A DNA stretch of 64,000 bases. Source: Albibacterium profundi. GTDB lineage: Bacteria > Bacteroidota > Bacteroidia > Sphingobacteriales > Sphingobacteriaceae. This document shows positions 39,849 through 49,753 of this stretch, piece after piece. Within the stretch, counting starts at the first letter, position 1; every line of letters begins with the position of its first letter. The notes below the pieces were generated by a model, which was given only the letters and a program-made list of their open reading frames with translations, did not search any database and was not told the DNA's origin. The stretch covers positions 186,001 through 250,000 of the forward strand of contig NZ_JBBVGT010000003.1 of NCBI RefSeq assembly GCF_042159835.1, written 5' to 3'. The position numbers and the translations under genes were made by a program.

Positions 39849-42443
39849 TTAACTCTCATTTAAGAAGACAAACTTTTGGTCAAACATGTCTAATTTAATC
39901 GTACTATCCTTTGATACCTTTCCAGCTAAAATTTCCTTTGATAACTCATTAAGTACTCGTTTCTGCATTACACGCTTGAGCGGTCTCGCTCCAAACTGAG
40001 GGTCATAGCCTAGCTGTGCAAGCCAATCTAAGGCTTCGGGGCTGGCTGTTATTGTGATATCCATTTCTGCTAACTGCTTTTGAAGTTTCTCAAATTGCAA
40101 TTTGACGATTTCACCAATTTCGTCCCGAGATAATGGTGTGAACATGATAACCTCATCGATACGGTTTAAAAACTCTGGTCGTATCGACTTTTTTAAAAGT
40201 TCAAATACGTCCATCCGTGTTTTGGCGATGACCTCAGCACGATTACCTTCGTGTAAATCCGAAAAGCTCTCTTGGATCAAGTGAGAACCAATATTAGATG
40301 TCATGATGATGATCGTGTTTTTAAAATTAACGACTCTTCCTTTATTATCAGTCAAATGACCATCGTCCAGTACTTGCAGTAAGATATTGAAAACATCTGG
40401 ATGAGCTTTTTCAATCTCGTCTAGAAGTACAACCGAATAGGGGTGTCTGCGCACAGCTTCAGTAAGTTGGCCGCCTTCTTCGTAACCCACGTATCCTGGA
40501 GGGGCACCTATAAGTCGAGAGACTGAATGGCGTTCCTGATATTCGCTCATGTCAATTCGGACCATCATGTGTTCATCGTTAAAAAGAAAATCCGCGAGTG
40601 CTTTCGCCAATTCAGTTTTTCCCACACCCGTAGTTCCTAGAAAGATAAACGAACCGATTGGGCGGTTTTTGTCACTTAATCCCGCCCTCGATCGTCTGAT
40701 CGCATCTGAGACAGCTTCAATTGCCTCCGACTGACCGGCAACTCGTTTATGAAGTTCTTCTTCAAGTTTCAATAGTTTCTCGCGCTCGCTTTCAACCATT
40801 TTTGCAACTGGAATGCCGGTCCATCTGGCAACTATGCTAGCGATGTCTTCAGCCGTGACCTCTTCTTTTAGCATTCGATGGTCGCTTTGGAATTCTTCAA
40901 GATCAGCTTTCAGCTTCGTTACGTTGTCTTGCGCTTCTTTAATGCGGCCATAGCGTAGTTCGGCAACCTTGCCATAGTCGCCCGCACGTTCAGCCTGTGA
41001 GGCCTCTAGCTTATAGTCTTCAATTCTTTGCATTTCTTGATTTATACTGTCAACCAAACTTTTCTCGCTTTGCCAAGATGCTCTAATTGAATCTCTTTCG
41101 CTCGTTAACTTAGCAATCTCTTCACTTAAAGATTCTACTTTGTGTTGATCTTTTTCGCGTTTAATCGCCTCCCGTTCGATCTCCAATTGCATGATTTTTC
41201 GTTCTATTTCGTCCACAGCCTCCGGCACTGAATCCATTTCTAATCTCAACTTGGAGGCTGCCTCGTCCATCAAGTCAATTGCCTTATCTGGCAAAAAGCG
41301 GTCGGCAATATAGCGCTGAGATAATTCCACGGCCGCAATAATTGCACTATCAAGTATGCGTACTTTATGGTGGGTTTCGTAGCGCTCTTTTAAGCCTCTC
41401 AGAATAGAGATGGCATCCTGAGTGTCCGGTTCTTCAACCATTACAATTTGGAATCGACGTTCCAAGGCTTTGTCCTTTTCAAAGTATTTTTGATATTCAT
41501 CGAGTGTAGTCGCTCCAATAGCACGTAGTTCACCTCGTGCCAACGCTGGTTTTAAGATATTAGCAGCATCCATGGCGCCTTCGCCACCACCGGCTCCTAC
41601 AAGTGTGTGGATTTCGTCAATAAAGAGGATAATTGATCCGTCACTGCTGGTTACCTCTTTTACAACAGATTTTAAACGTTCCTCGAATTCGCCTTTGTAC
41701 TTAGCTCCAGCGATTAAAGCTCCCATATCTAGCGAGTAAACCGTTTTGCTCTTTAAATTTTCAGGAACATCGCCTTTAATGATACGATGAGCAATTCCTT
41801 CGGCAATAGCCGTTTTACCCACACCCGGTTCTCCCACGAGGATCGGGTTGTTTTTCGTCCGCCGAGAGAGGATTTGCATTACACGTCGGATTTCCTCATC
41901 GCGACCGATTACTGGATCCAGTTTCCCAGACTCTGCAAATTCATTTAAGTTCCGTGCATATTTATTTAAAGCATTATATGTCGCTTCAGCGTTTTGGTCC
42001 GTAACGCGACTGTTGCCACGTAGTTCCGATATAGCTTTCCTTAGATCTTTGTCGGTCAGCCCATGATCTTTTAAAAGGCTTGATGCTTTGCTACTGCCAT
42101 TCAATATTGCCAATAGAAGATGTTCTACGGAAACGAATTCGTCATTGAAGTCCTTTAAATATGATTGTGCTTTTTGAATAATCGCGTTCGTGTCGTTAGC
42201 AAGATAGATATTGCTTCCACTAACTTTTGGAAATCCTGCAATCAATGAATCCAGGGATTCATTCAAAAGTGGAATGTTAGCGTTAAGTTTTTTTAGCAGG
42301 TGACTAACAACATTTTCATCGACTACTAATAGCGCTTTCAATAGATGTGCGGGTTCAATAGCTTGTTGTTGGTTGCCGACTGTTATTTCTGAGGCTTTCT
42401 GAATAGCCTCCTGTGCTTTTATAGTAAAATTATTGAAGTTCAT
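39849..42443 (-). CDS. clpB: ATP-dependent disaggregase ClpB
   Basis: An 864-residue Hsp104-type AAA+ chaperone. N-terminal Clp_N repeats (IQKASEITVGNQQQAIEPAH), first AAA+ ring with Walker A GEPGVGKTAIAEG and IDEIHTLVGAGG, the long coiled-coil middle domain (about 400-540) that separates ClpB from ClpA, second AAA+ ring with GTTGVGKTELAKAL and LLDEIEKAHPDV. It works with DnaK to resolve aggregates. Length fits the family. Own gene with a terminator behind. Confidence 0.96.
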   Translation of the reverse strand: MNFNNFTIKAQEAIQKASEITVGNQQQAIEPAHLLKALLVVDENVVSHLLKKLNANIPLLNESLDSLIAGFPKVSGSNIYLANDTNAIIQKAQSYLKDFNDEFVSVEHLLLAILNGSSKASSLLKDHGLTDKDLRKAISELRGNSRVTDQNAEATYNALNKYARNLNEFAESGKLDPVIGRDEEIRRVMQILSRRTKNNPILVGEPGVGKTAIAEGIAHRIIKGDVPENLKSKTVYSLDMGALIAGAKYKGEFEERLKSVVKEVTSSDGSIILFIDEIHTLVGAGGGEGAMDAANILKPALARGELRAIGATTLDEYQKYFEKDKALERRFQIVMVEEPDTQDAISILRGLKERYETHHKVRILDSAIIAAVELSQRYIADRFLPDKAIDLMDEAASKLRLEMDSVPEAVDEIERKIMQLEIEREAIKREKDQHKVESLSEEIAKLTSERDSIRASWQSEKSLVDSINQEMQRIEDYKLEASQAERAGDYGKVAELRYGRIKEAQDNVTKLKADLEEFQSDHRMLKEEVTAEDIASIVARWTGIPVAKMVESEREKLLKLEEELHKRVAGQSEAIEAVSDAIRRSRAGLSDKNRPIGSFIFLGTTGVGKTELAKALADFLFNDEHMMVRIDMSEYQERHSVSRLIGAPPGYVGYEEGGQLTEAVRRHPYSVVLLDEIEKAHPDVFNILLQVLDDGHLTDNKGRVVNFKNTIIIMTSNIGSHLIQESFSDLHEGNRAEVIAKTRMDVFELLKKSIRPEFLNRIDEVIMFTPLSRDEIGEIVKLQFEKLQKQLAEMDITITASPEALDWLAQLGYDPQFGARPLKRVMQKRVLNELSKEILAGKVSKDSTIKLDMFDQKFVFLNES

Positions 42444-42677
42444 ATTCGTTTTTTCCTATCTATTTCAAAACAAATACCATTGTAGAATGTTCTATAAAAT
42501 CGGAAAAAATGACGTGTTGGATAGCATTTTACATGAAATAATGTCGTGATAAACAATACTATGGTACTTGTTATACGAAGTGTTTCTTTTTGACTCGCTA
42601 TCATTAGAGAATTTTAATTCCTAAATAAAGGAAGATTTATCTAAGTTTGGCGAAGTGTTTAATCGTTATCAGACCGC

Positions 42678-44669
42678 ATGGTGTTGAAGAGCATACTATC
42701 TATATTCTTTATAATATCGACCCTTAACTTGTTTGCGCAAGATACGTTGAAGGTTGCAGACACGCTTAATCGGGTTGATGTTAACCGGACTCAACTTTCA
42801 AATGCCGAACAATCGCCTATGCCATCTCAGACGCTTCGTCCGGATGATTGGTCAAATCTTAACAGTACCACCGTCGCAGATGCTGTGAAATATCTTTCAG
42901 GTGTACAGGTACGAGACTATGGTGGTATTGGTGGTCTTAAAACTGTGGATGTACGCAGCCTAGGTGCTAATCACACTGCAATACTGTACGACGGAATAAG
43001 CATGAATAATGCACAGAATGGCCAAATTGATCTCGGTCGCCTTACTCTTGAAAATATAGAAGTTATTAGTCTGTTCCATGGCCAGCCTAATAACTTGTTG
43101 CTACCTGCGAAGGCTTTTTCCGCAGCATCTGTCTTGCAGTTGGTAACGACTGATCCTGTCTTTAAACCGGGGTGCAAGACCAATTTGAAATTGGGTTTGG
43201 AAACCGGAAGTTTCGGGTTGCTTAATCCATCGTTTCGTTGGCAACAAAAGTTGGGGTCCCAGACGAGCACGAATTTCAACGCCGAATATACGAGTGCTCA
43301 TGGAGAGTATGATTTTTATTTCCAACGTGGGATTGTCGACACATTAGTACGACGGGAAAATTCTGATATAGAAGCCCTGCGACTGGAGTTCGCCGTGCAA
43401 GGTGCTTTAGCGGACAGTAGTTCATGGAAGGTGAGTCTTTACCACTATCTTGCAGATCGCGGGCTTCCTGGTGCTGCGGTCGATAATCGCTTCTTCTCGG
43501 AAGAGCGACAAAAAGAGCGTGATTATTTTATTCAAGGAAGATGGAAGAAAATAATCAGTCCACGATATGAAATTTTGCTAAATGCAAAACACCAATATAG
43601 TTATCTGCACTACGCTGATCCTAATTTTCTAACTTCAGATGGCTATCTAGAAAATACATATAAGCAGCATGAAAACTTTATATCAGTCGCCAATCTCTTC
43701 ACGCTTTCTAAACAGCTTCAGGCGTCTTTTGCTGCTGACTATACGCGCCAGACACTTGACGCCAACCTGCGGGATTTTGCATACCCAACGAGAAATACCG
43801 TTCTATTGAATACAGCTCTACGTTGGAAATGGAAAAATGTACAACTTGATGCAAATGCGTTGGCGACCTTCTGGACTGAGAAAACCGAAATTCATGAGGA
43901 GAGTTTGCACAAGGAAAATCTGGGATATTCAGTATCGGCTTCTTGGAAACCATTAGCAAATAACAACCTATATCTAAGGGTATTCCACAAATCGATCTTC
44001 AGAGCTCCTACATTCAATGATATGTACTATACACTGGTCGGCTCAACATCGTTGAGGCCTGAGTTTGTTGATGAGTACAATATAGGTCTCACATGGCAGA
44101 AAGCACTGCCGGGGACTATTGAACAGATACAATTTAATGTAGATGCGTATCACAACGCAATCAAAGATCGGATTACAGCCATTCCTCTCAATAGCCTATT
44201 TCGTTGGTCGATGGTCAACTTGGGGCAAGTTGATATCGACGGACTGGATGTTGGCTTTTTGGGCAGAGTACGGTTAGGTACCAAATCAACCTTAGACACC
44301 AGAGTCAATTACACCTATCAAAAAGCCGTTGATAAAACCCCAGATGGCGCCAATTATGATCAGTTGGTACCTTATACTCCACAACATAGTGGCGCGTTTT
44401 TTGCAACTGGCAATTACAAAGGCTTTTCACTTAGTTACAATGTTTTATACGTTGGCGAGCGTTATAGCTTACGTTCAAATACCATGGAAAACTTGATGAC
44501 CGATTGGCTGGTCCAAAATATTGCAGCATCTTACTCTCTGAAAAAAAGAGAACAAACATATCGTATCCAACTAGAACTTAATAATCTGGCAGATACAAAT
44601 TACCAGATTATCCGTTCATACCCGATGCCGGGCTTGCATTATCGTGTTGGTTTACAAATTGCTTATTAA
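42678..44669 (+). CDS. TonB-dependent receptor, BtuB-like
   Basis: A 663-residue outer-membrane receptor. Signal peptide FIISTLNLFAQ; plug domain with STTVADAVKYLSGVQVRDYG, GIGGLKTVDVRSLGANHTAI and LYDGISMNNAQNGQIDLGRL; then a 22-strand type barrel ending NLADTNYQIIRSYPMPGLHY. The short form without a carboxypeptidase-like prefix resembles BtuB-type transporters. Combined with the lipoprotein gene 17 bases downstream (propeller like BtuG), vitamin B12 or a corrinoid is a likely substrate, though I saw no cobalamin riboswitch in 42444-42677. A siderophore or other substrate stays possible. Confidence 0.85.
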   Translation: MVLKSILSIFFIISTLNLFAQDTLKVADTLNRVDVNRTQLSNAEQSPMPSQTLRPDDWSNLNSTTVADAVKYLSGVQVRDYGGIGGLKTVDVRSLGANHTAILYDGISMNNAQNGQIDLGRLTLENIEVISLFHGQPNNLLLPAKAFSAASVLQLVTTDPVFKPGCKTNLKLGLETGSFGLLNPSFRWQQKLGSQTSTNFNAEYTSAHGEYDFYFQRGIVDTLVRRENSDIEALRLEFAVQGALADSSSWKVSLYHYLADRGLPGAAVDNRFFSEERQKERDYFIQGRWKKIISPRYEILLNAKHQYSYLHYADPNFLTSDGYLENTYKQHENFISVANLFTLSKQLQASFAADYTRQTLDANLRDFAYPTRNTVLLNTALRWKWKNVQLDANALATFWTEKTEIHEESLHKENLGYSVSASWKPLANNNLYLRVFHKSIFRAPTFNDMYYTLVGSTSLRPEFVDEYNIGLTWQKALPGTIEQIQFNVDAYHNAIKDRITAIPLNSLFRWSMVNLGQVDIDGLDVGFLGRVRLGTKSTLDTRVNYTYQKAVDKTPDGANYDQLVPYTPQHSGAFFATGNYKGFSLSYNVLYVGERYSLRSNTMENLMTDWLVQNIAASYSLKKREQTYRIQLELNNLADTNYQIIRSYPMPGLHYRVGLQIAY

Positions 44670-44686
44670 TCACTATATATAATCAA

Positions 44687-45784
44687 ATGAAAAACAGTTT
44701 ACATCAATCTTTTCTTTTCTTTATCGGCGTCTTTGCTGCGTTTGCGACCTCTTGTTCCGATAAAGACCCTGTTATCGCAGATGAACCGGTGGCACCTTCT
44801 GCGGGTATGTATGTATTGAATGAAGGATCGTTTAATGTTGCCGGGTCAAGTAGTCTTTCGTATATCGACTTTGAGACGAACGAGGTTACACCAAATATCT
44901 TTCAAACTAATAACTCTACGGCCGAACTGGGTGCCGATCCCGTTGATATGGGGCAGTACGGAAGCCTCATGTTTATAACAGCCACAGGGTCAAATAAGGT
45001 GTTGGTATTAGATGCCGCTTCTGCTAAACAAATTAAGGCTATCAACATCGAGAAGCCGCGCTATATGGCATTTCATAGCGGGAAGGTATTTGTGACTTCG
45101 TATACGAATCAAGTTTTCGTAATCGATACGCTAACCAATACAGTAACAACAGAAATTGCGGTAGGGAACACGCCTGAACAGATCGGAGTGGCAAATAATA
45201 AAGTGTATGTCGCAAATTCTGGTTCAAACGACTATATCGCCGGTGGTGTTCACGACAATCGGGTTTTTGTAATTGATCCGGCAACACTTTCGGTGGTAAA
45301 GGAAATCGAAGTAGGCGATAATGTTTATCGTCTCCATAGTGATGCCGAAGGGAATGTATATGTAAGTACCGGGGATATTTTCGATAGTAATGATTGGTCG
45401 GTCGTGCTCCATCCGGCTAAACTATATAGAATTAATAGCGTAACCGATGCTGTAGATAAGGAATTTGATTTCGGTGCTCAGTTGATGGATTCCAAAGGAG
45501 GTCAACTTTATGTTGTTAGTACCAATTATGAGGGCGAAAATGGCGTGTTCAACCTGCTACAAATGGACAAAAATGCTGATCAAGTTAATAAACTAGATTA
45601 TTTCAACTCCATTACCTTTGATTATATGTATGCTCTCACTGTGGACCAAGAAAATGGAGATATTTGGGTGTCCAATGCCGTCTGGACCGGTAATGGAACA
45701 GTCCATCATTATAGCATAGAAAGTCAAGATACGGAAGAGTTTACAGTTGGTTTAGGCCCTTCAGTATTAGTCCTAAAAAAATAA
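44687..45784 (+). CDS. Surface lipoprotein beta-propeller (DUF5074/BtuG-like)
   Basis: A 365-residue lipoprotein: signal FFIGVFAAFATSC with lipobox Cys23, followed by SDKDP, whose charged residues could act as a surface-export signal. After that come YncE-type propeller blades: GMYVLNEGSFNVAGSSSLSY, SNKVLVLDAASAKQIKAINI, NQVFVIDTLTNTVTTEIAVG, NRVFVIDPATLSVVKEIEVG. In Bacteroides BtuG propellers sit on BtuB and capture B12 with very high affinity. The position right behind a BtuB-like receptor supports the same arrangement. Binding of corrinoid is inference. Confidence 0.82.
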   Translation: MKNSLHQSFLFFIGVFAAFATSCSDKDPVIADEPVAPSAGMYVLNEGSFNVAGSSSLSYIDFETNEVTPNIFQTNNSTAELGADPVDMGQYGSLMFITATGSNKVLVLDAASAKQIKAINIEKPRYMAFHSGKVFVTSYTNQVFVIDTLTNTVTTEIAVGNTPEQIGVANNKVYVANSGSNDYIAGGVHDNRVFVIDPATLSVVKEIEVGDNVYRLHSDAEGNVYVSTGDIFDSNDWSVVLHPAKLYRINSVTDAVDKEFDFGAQLMDSKGGQLYVVSTNYEGENGVFNLLQMDKNADQVNKLDYFNSITFDYMYALTVDQENGDIWVSNAVWTGNGTVHHYSIESQDTEEFTVGLGPSVLVLKK

Positions 45785-45792
45785 GATCATTC

Positions 45793-46503
45793 TTATTCTT
45801 CTTGTAACGACTGCGAAAAGAATGCTTCTAATTCCATTAAGGTATCCGGAGAAGTTGGTCCGTCTTTGACCACTTCTCCTTTGTTTAAAGCGATGATCCG
45901 ATCACAAACATCAACCGTATGAGAAAGGTCGTGACTAGATATTAAAAACGTTTTTTCTTTGCTTTCCGTCAGGCTCTTAATAATCTTCTTCAAGCATATC
46001 TGGGTGGTGGGGTCCAGGTTCGCGAAAGGCTCGTCTAGGATAACAAGCTCCGGGTTGCCAATTAATGCCGCTACAATGCCAACTTTCTTCTGGTTTCCTT
46101 TTGATAGATCTCGTAGATATTTCCGTTGGTTAAGGATCTCACCATTAAAAAAGTCGTTGTAGTCGACCAGAAAGTGATTAACATCCTCTTTGTTTAGACC
46201 ACGTAATTCACCAATGAAATAAAAATATTCTTCTGGAGATAGATAGCCAATCAAAAAACTTTCATCAATGAACGCCGTTGTAAAGCCTTTCCAATCTTCG
46301 CTTTCATTAACAGGTATCCCTTGGTTGGTAATTTGTCCGTTCGAGGCTTTTATTAGATCGAGCACCAAACTAAAAAGGGTTGTTTTCCCAGCACCGTTAT
46401 TACCAACTAAACCGATGCTTTCACCTTTTTCAATTCGTAAATGAGGAATATTTAATACACAGTACTCGTTGTAATATTTCTTAATGTCTTTGATCTCTAT
46501 CAT
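45793..46503 (-). CDS. ABC transporter ATP-binding protein
   Basis: A 236-residue ABC ATPase. Walker A GLVGNNGAGKTTLFSLVLDL, signature DLSKGNQKKVGIVAALIGNP (LSKGN in place of LSGGQ), Walker B LVILDEPFANLDPTT and the switch His in SSHDLSHTVDVC. It lies 18 bases after the DUF5687 permease gene and is the ATPase of that exporter. Substrate unknown. Confidence 0.93.
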   Translation of the reverse strand: MIEIKDIKKYYNEYCVLNIPHLRIEKGESIGLVGNNGAGKTTLFSLVLDLIKASNGQITNQGIPVNESEDWKGFTTAFIDESFLIGYLSPEEYFYFIGELRGLNKEDVNHFLVDYNDFFNGEILNQRKYLRDLSKGNQKKVGIVAALIGNPELVILDEPFANLDPTTQICLKKIIKSLTESKEKTFLISSHDLSHTVDVCDRIIALNKGEVVKDGPTSPDTLMELEAFFSQSLQEE

Positions 46504-46521
46504 GTCTTATAAGCTTTTTTA

Positions 46522-48003
46522 TTAATCTTGCTGTTGGGAGAACCCACTAATGGTCTCATACTTCCGTTTTTTATACAGTTTCGCTAGTCCGTTGATAATA
46601 ATATTTTTTAATACCAGACCAATAATACCGAGGAATGCTAAGCTCAGAGTGGCTGTGTTTTTATCAACAGTTTCTGAAAGCGAAAACCACAGCAAGATGG
46701 GAATAGCAAATAGAGGAATGCCAACAATCCACTGCGCAGCGCCCATTCCCTCATAATTTAAAAACTGTGACTTATCTAAGTTGATTCTCTTTTTATTCAT
46801 TGCTCCGAAGTATAACAGGATGGGGACATTAATTCCCATATTGAATAGAGCACAAGCCAAATTGATTAACAGGATATCCCAACCAAAATACACGTATGGG
46901 GTACTAAGAACTGTCAGAATGATAGCCGAGGCGTACATCAGCATTACTTTGGAATTTAAGTAGAGTTTCATGGAGACATCTTGAGTCATCAACATAGCAT
47001 AATAGCTGCTGTCCCAGGCGGGAATGAACTGACCGAAATTAATCATAAAGATACCCGTAATAAAAATGCCTACAAATACCATCCACGTTGAGTTTTGGTA
47101 ATAAGGGTTGGGGTAGAAGAAGAGACCATAAAAAACCAATAAGAGGGCCATAATAACGGTGGCTCGCGAACGTTTATTGCGTTGCAATAAACGGATGTCT
47201 AGCTGGATGAAAGGTGCTAGTTTCCCGAATCGGTTGGTCCACGACAGGTCTGTTTCTCGGAAGCTGTCTGATTGATTTTTTACATAGGAATCCAGATAAA
47301 TATTGTGTCGAAGGGAGCGGAACGTGCTGATATAACTGCCAATTAGTATAAGTAATGGAATCATGGCCAAGATGGGTTGTTCCAATAACGTAGTAAACAA
47401 CTGGCCGAAAAGTTTAGAGACAGAAAAGACGCCAAAATAATCAAGTAACGCTAGCGCTGTTATAACGATAATCAGCGGTATGAATGCTTTTAGGTTTTCT
47501 GCAAATTTCTTTTTAATGAAGTAGTTCGCAAAGTTAATTGTTAGAACCAACGAGAATATGCTTAGCAACCACGCCATCAGTTGCATTGATGTGACATCAC
47601 CTTTAAAAAAGCAAATTGCAGCAAAGGGTATTGTAACGAGCAATGCCATCAGGTTGTAAAACGAAAAAATACTCTTAGTCAAGAGATAGTGAGACATTTG
47701 ACTGCGACTCACTTTCTGCAAGAGTAGCGGTTTCAAATGCATTACTGGAAGATTCTGTAGCATAAAGCGTATGATCAGTTCGAACACAAACCAAGCTAGA
47801 AGGAAATCATTAACTTTATGTATGGGTGTTTCATTCGGAAAGGACTCTTCGACAAGCTCATACAAACTGAAGCCGAGCGTTAGAAAAACCATAATGAAAT
47901 AAAAGGCTATAAAGCCTAAAAATATCTTAACAGCAATGCTACGACCGGCGCTAGCAGAACGAAAAAATGCTTTCCATTCGAGGGCTAATAATTTTTGAAA
48001 CAT
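46522..48003 (-). CDS. DUF5687 family ABC permease
   Basis: A 493-residue polytopic membrane protein with about 10-12 hydrophobic segments (IAVKIFLGFIAFYFIMVFLT and further). The N-terminal LALEWKAFFRSASAGRSIAV and later WDSSYYAMLMTQDVSMKLYL resemble the DUF5687 family, Bacteroidetes membrane components of ABC exporters. The ATPase gene follows on the same strand. Substrate unknown. Confidence 0.82.
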   Translation of the reverse strand: MFQKLLALEWKAFFRSASAGRSIAVKIFLGFIAFYFIMVFLTLGFSLYELVEESFPNETPIHKVNDFLLAWFVFELIIRFMLQNLPVMHLKPLLLQKVSRSQMSHYLLTKSIFSFYNLMALLVTIPFAAICFFKGDVTSMQLMAWLLSIFSLVLTINFANYFIKKKFAENLKAFIPLIIVITALALLDYFGVFSVSKLFGQLFTTLLEQPILAMIPLLILIGSYISTFRSLRHNIYLDSYVKNQSDSFRETDLSWTNRFGKLAPFIQLDIRLLQRNKRSRATVIMALLLVFYGLFFYPNPYYQNSTWMVFVGIFITGIFMINFGQFIPAWDSSYYAMLMTQDVSMKLYLNSKVMLMYASAIILTVLSTPYVYFGWDILLINLACALFNMGINVPILLYFGAMNKKRINLDKSQFLNYEGMGAAQWIVGIPLFAIPILLWFSLSETVDKNTATLSLAFLGIIGLVLKNIIINGLAKLYKKRKYETISGFSQQQD

Positions 48004-48066
48004 TTAATAAAAATAGGAAAAGTTTATAATTTCCCTAGCCATTGTTTTTACTAAGATGAATAAACA

Positions 48067-48102
48067 AGTAGGGGCTGCGTCCATTGGATTACAGCCCCTA
48101 CT
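48067..48102 (-). terminator. Terminator after the DUF6600-like gene
   Basis: AGTAGGGGCTG (48067-48077) pairs with CAGCCCCTACT (48092-48102); the loop is 14 bases. It stands downstream of the minus-strand gene at 48129. Confidence 0.75.
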
Positions 48103-48128
48103 ATTTTATTTTATGTTATAATCTTATA

Positions 48129-49526
48129 TTATCTGCCACCTCTTGCTGAAGTTGACCTGCCTCTTGAGCTAGAGCTCCTGCTTGATGTAGCCTTCTTTGA
48201 CGAAGAAGGACGTGATGCGCGGACAGTTGTCTTTGATCTACTTGGCGACGGATTACTGGCACGTTGTACACGTGTGTTCGAACGACTTGGCTGCGGCCTC
48301 CGTTGCTGGCTTTTTACCTCTGGACGTCGAGCCGGGCTTTGTCGTTGTGTTTTTCTTGACGGTGCAACCGACTGTTGTCTCGTCCGTGAACTCGGTGCCT
48401 TGGATTGTTGTACGCGACGATTAGGAGTACTCCTCGCCGATGACGACCGTTGAGTCTGAGGTTTCACATTCGTTGACCTCGGCGCAGTTGATCGATTGCT
48501 CGGTGCACGACTCGTACGTGTTCGATTGCTTTCAACTGCACTACGATTGTTCGTGCGATTTGTGTTTGAAGTTGCCCTCGTATTTGGTCGCGTTGCAGAT
48601 GTTGAGCGACTGCTTGCGTTCGGCCGAATAGCTTCCGTATTACGTGTTCTTGTATTTGCATTCGTATTCCCACGTACTCTAGAACTGTTGTTTATGGACG
48701 AGTTGTTTCTTGCTGAACGCGTCGTTGTAGAAGCTGGCTGACGTTGTATTGAGCCTCGGCTCGCTACACGTGTTGGTCTCGCTGAACTTCGTGAATCCCG
48801 GTTGATGTTCGGTCTATATAATGACACTGATCGAGAGTTTATTGAAGCTCTACCTGGTCGGCGACGATCGTTTACATTATAAACCCTTACATTGCTTCGT
48901 GTTACCCGAGCCAAGTCGCGTCTAGCAGGACCACTATAGTATCTTCTATTGTTGTAGATATACGTGTTATTAATAATGGTCGTGTGACCGTAAAACGAGT
49001 TGTATCTTCTATACGGCGTATAGTATCTATAGATCGAAGGGCTAAAGAAGTAACGTTGAGGTACGAATATCCAGTGTCTTAATGGAATATTCACGCTGAT
49101 ACTTAAGTTTACTCCAGGGCCTAGAGGAGCCCATCCATATTGGCCTCCACCTTGTCTCCATGAAACCCAAGCCGGTCCCCATTCGTATCCTGGAACCCAA
49201 GCCCAACCATAATAGTCGTCATAATGCCAGCGACCATAATGGAAAGGAGCCCATCCCCAGTCGAAGTCCGATACCCATGTGTTTCCATAGTTCGTATTGA
49301 CCCATCTTCCATTCGTTGAATAAGGATGGAAGTTTCTATCCACATCCGGAAGCCAAATATATCCGTAATCCGGATCGTCGATCCATTGTCCATATGGAGA
49401 AAGTTCGTCATAGAATAACTGGAACGAAACATCCATATGTTGTGCTCGCGCCTGTTTGAGGCCGGCAGTCGCCACCAGAAACATGACGGTCGCGACGAGT
49501 AATATCTTGTTTTTTATATTTTTCAT
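48129..49526 (-). CDS. DUF6600-like exported protein with long Ser/Arg/Thr tail
   Basis: About 465 residues from ATG 49526, which gives signal peptide MKNIKNKILLVATVMFLVAT...ARA (the ORF opens earlier at 49601 without signal). Residues 30-190 hold W/Y-rich repeats: FYDELSPYGQWIDDPDYGYI, NTWVSDFDWGWAPFHYGRWH and YGWAWVPGYEWGPAWVSWRQ, the DUF6600-type domain. The C-terminal 270 residues are almost wholly S, R, T, N, P, Q and A with no hydrophobic core, a highly basic disordered tail. Role unknown; the domain occurs in exported proteins, and the tail may bind anionic wall polymers or LPS. Several plus-strand ORFs over the tail are shadows of biased composition. Confidence 0.8.
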   Translation of the reverse strand: MKNIKNKILLVATVMFLVATAGLKQARAQHMDVSFQLFYDELSPYGQWIDDPDYGYIWLPDVDRNFHPYSTNGRWVNTNYGNTWVSDFDWGWAPFHYGRWHYDDYYGWAWVPGYEWGPAWVSWRQGGGQYGWAPLGPGVNLSISVNIPLRHWIFVPQRYFFSPSIYRYYTPYRRYNSFYGHTTIINNTYIYNNRRYYSGPARRDLARVTRSNVRVYNVNDRRRPGRASINSRSVSLYRPNINRDSRSSARPTRVASRGSIQRQPASTTTRSARNNSSINNSSRVRGNTNANTRTRNTEAIRPNASSRSTSATRPNTRATSNTNRTNNRSAVESNRTRTSRAPSNRSTAPRSTNVKPQTQRSSSARSTPNRRVQQSKAPSSRTRQQSVAPSRKTQRQSPARRPEVKSQQRRPQPSRSNTRVQRASNPSPSRSKTTVRASRPSSSKKATSSRSSSSRGRSTSARGGR

Positions 49527-49699
49527 AGTCGTATATTTTAATTGATAATCGAGTGCGTTTGTATATATGACGCCCTGAAAAGCTGATAGTTTAATCAACA
49601 CACCTTTTTGTCTATATGAATGTTACATATACAAGCCGTGAATCATAATATGACATTAAATAAATATCATCTTTCTGCATATTTCTATAATATAAGCTT

Positions 49700-49707
49700 T
49701 ATTTTTG
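49700..49707 (+). promoter_or_regulatory. Possible mla operon -7 element TATTTTTG
   Basis: TAnnTTTG-type box 46 bases before the mlaE ATG; no clear -33 element. Confidence 0.4.
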
Positions 49708-49753
49708 CGCAATCTTATTCTATAGATATTTTTTATTCTAAACAAATCAGATA

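Noticed and set aside
42444..42677. Cobalamin riboswitch before the BtuB-like gene
   Set aside because: Looked for the B12-box and paired stems; none seen by eye, so not reported as a feature.
48197..48741. Several plus-strand ORFs over the DUF6600-like gene
   Set aside because: They arise from the biased codon composition of the S/R/T-rich tail; no start context, no domain.
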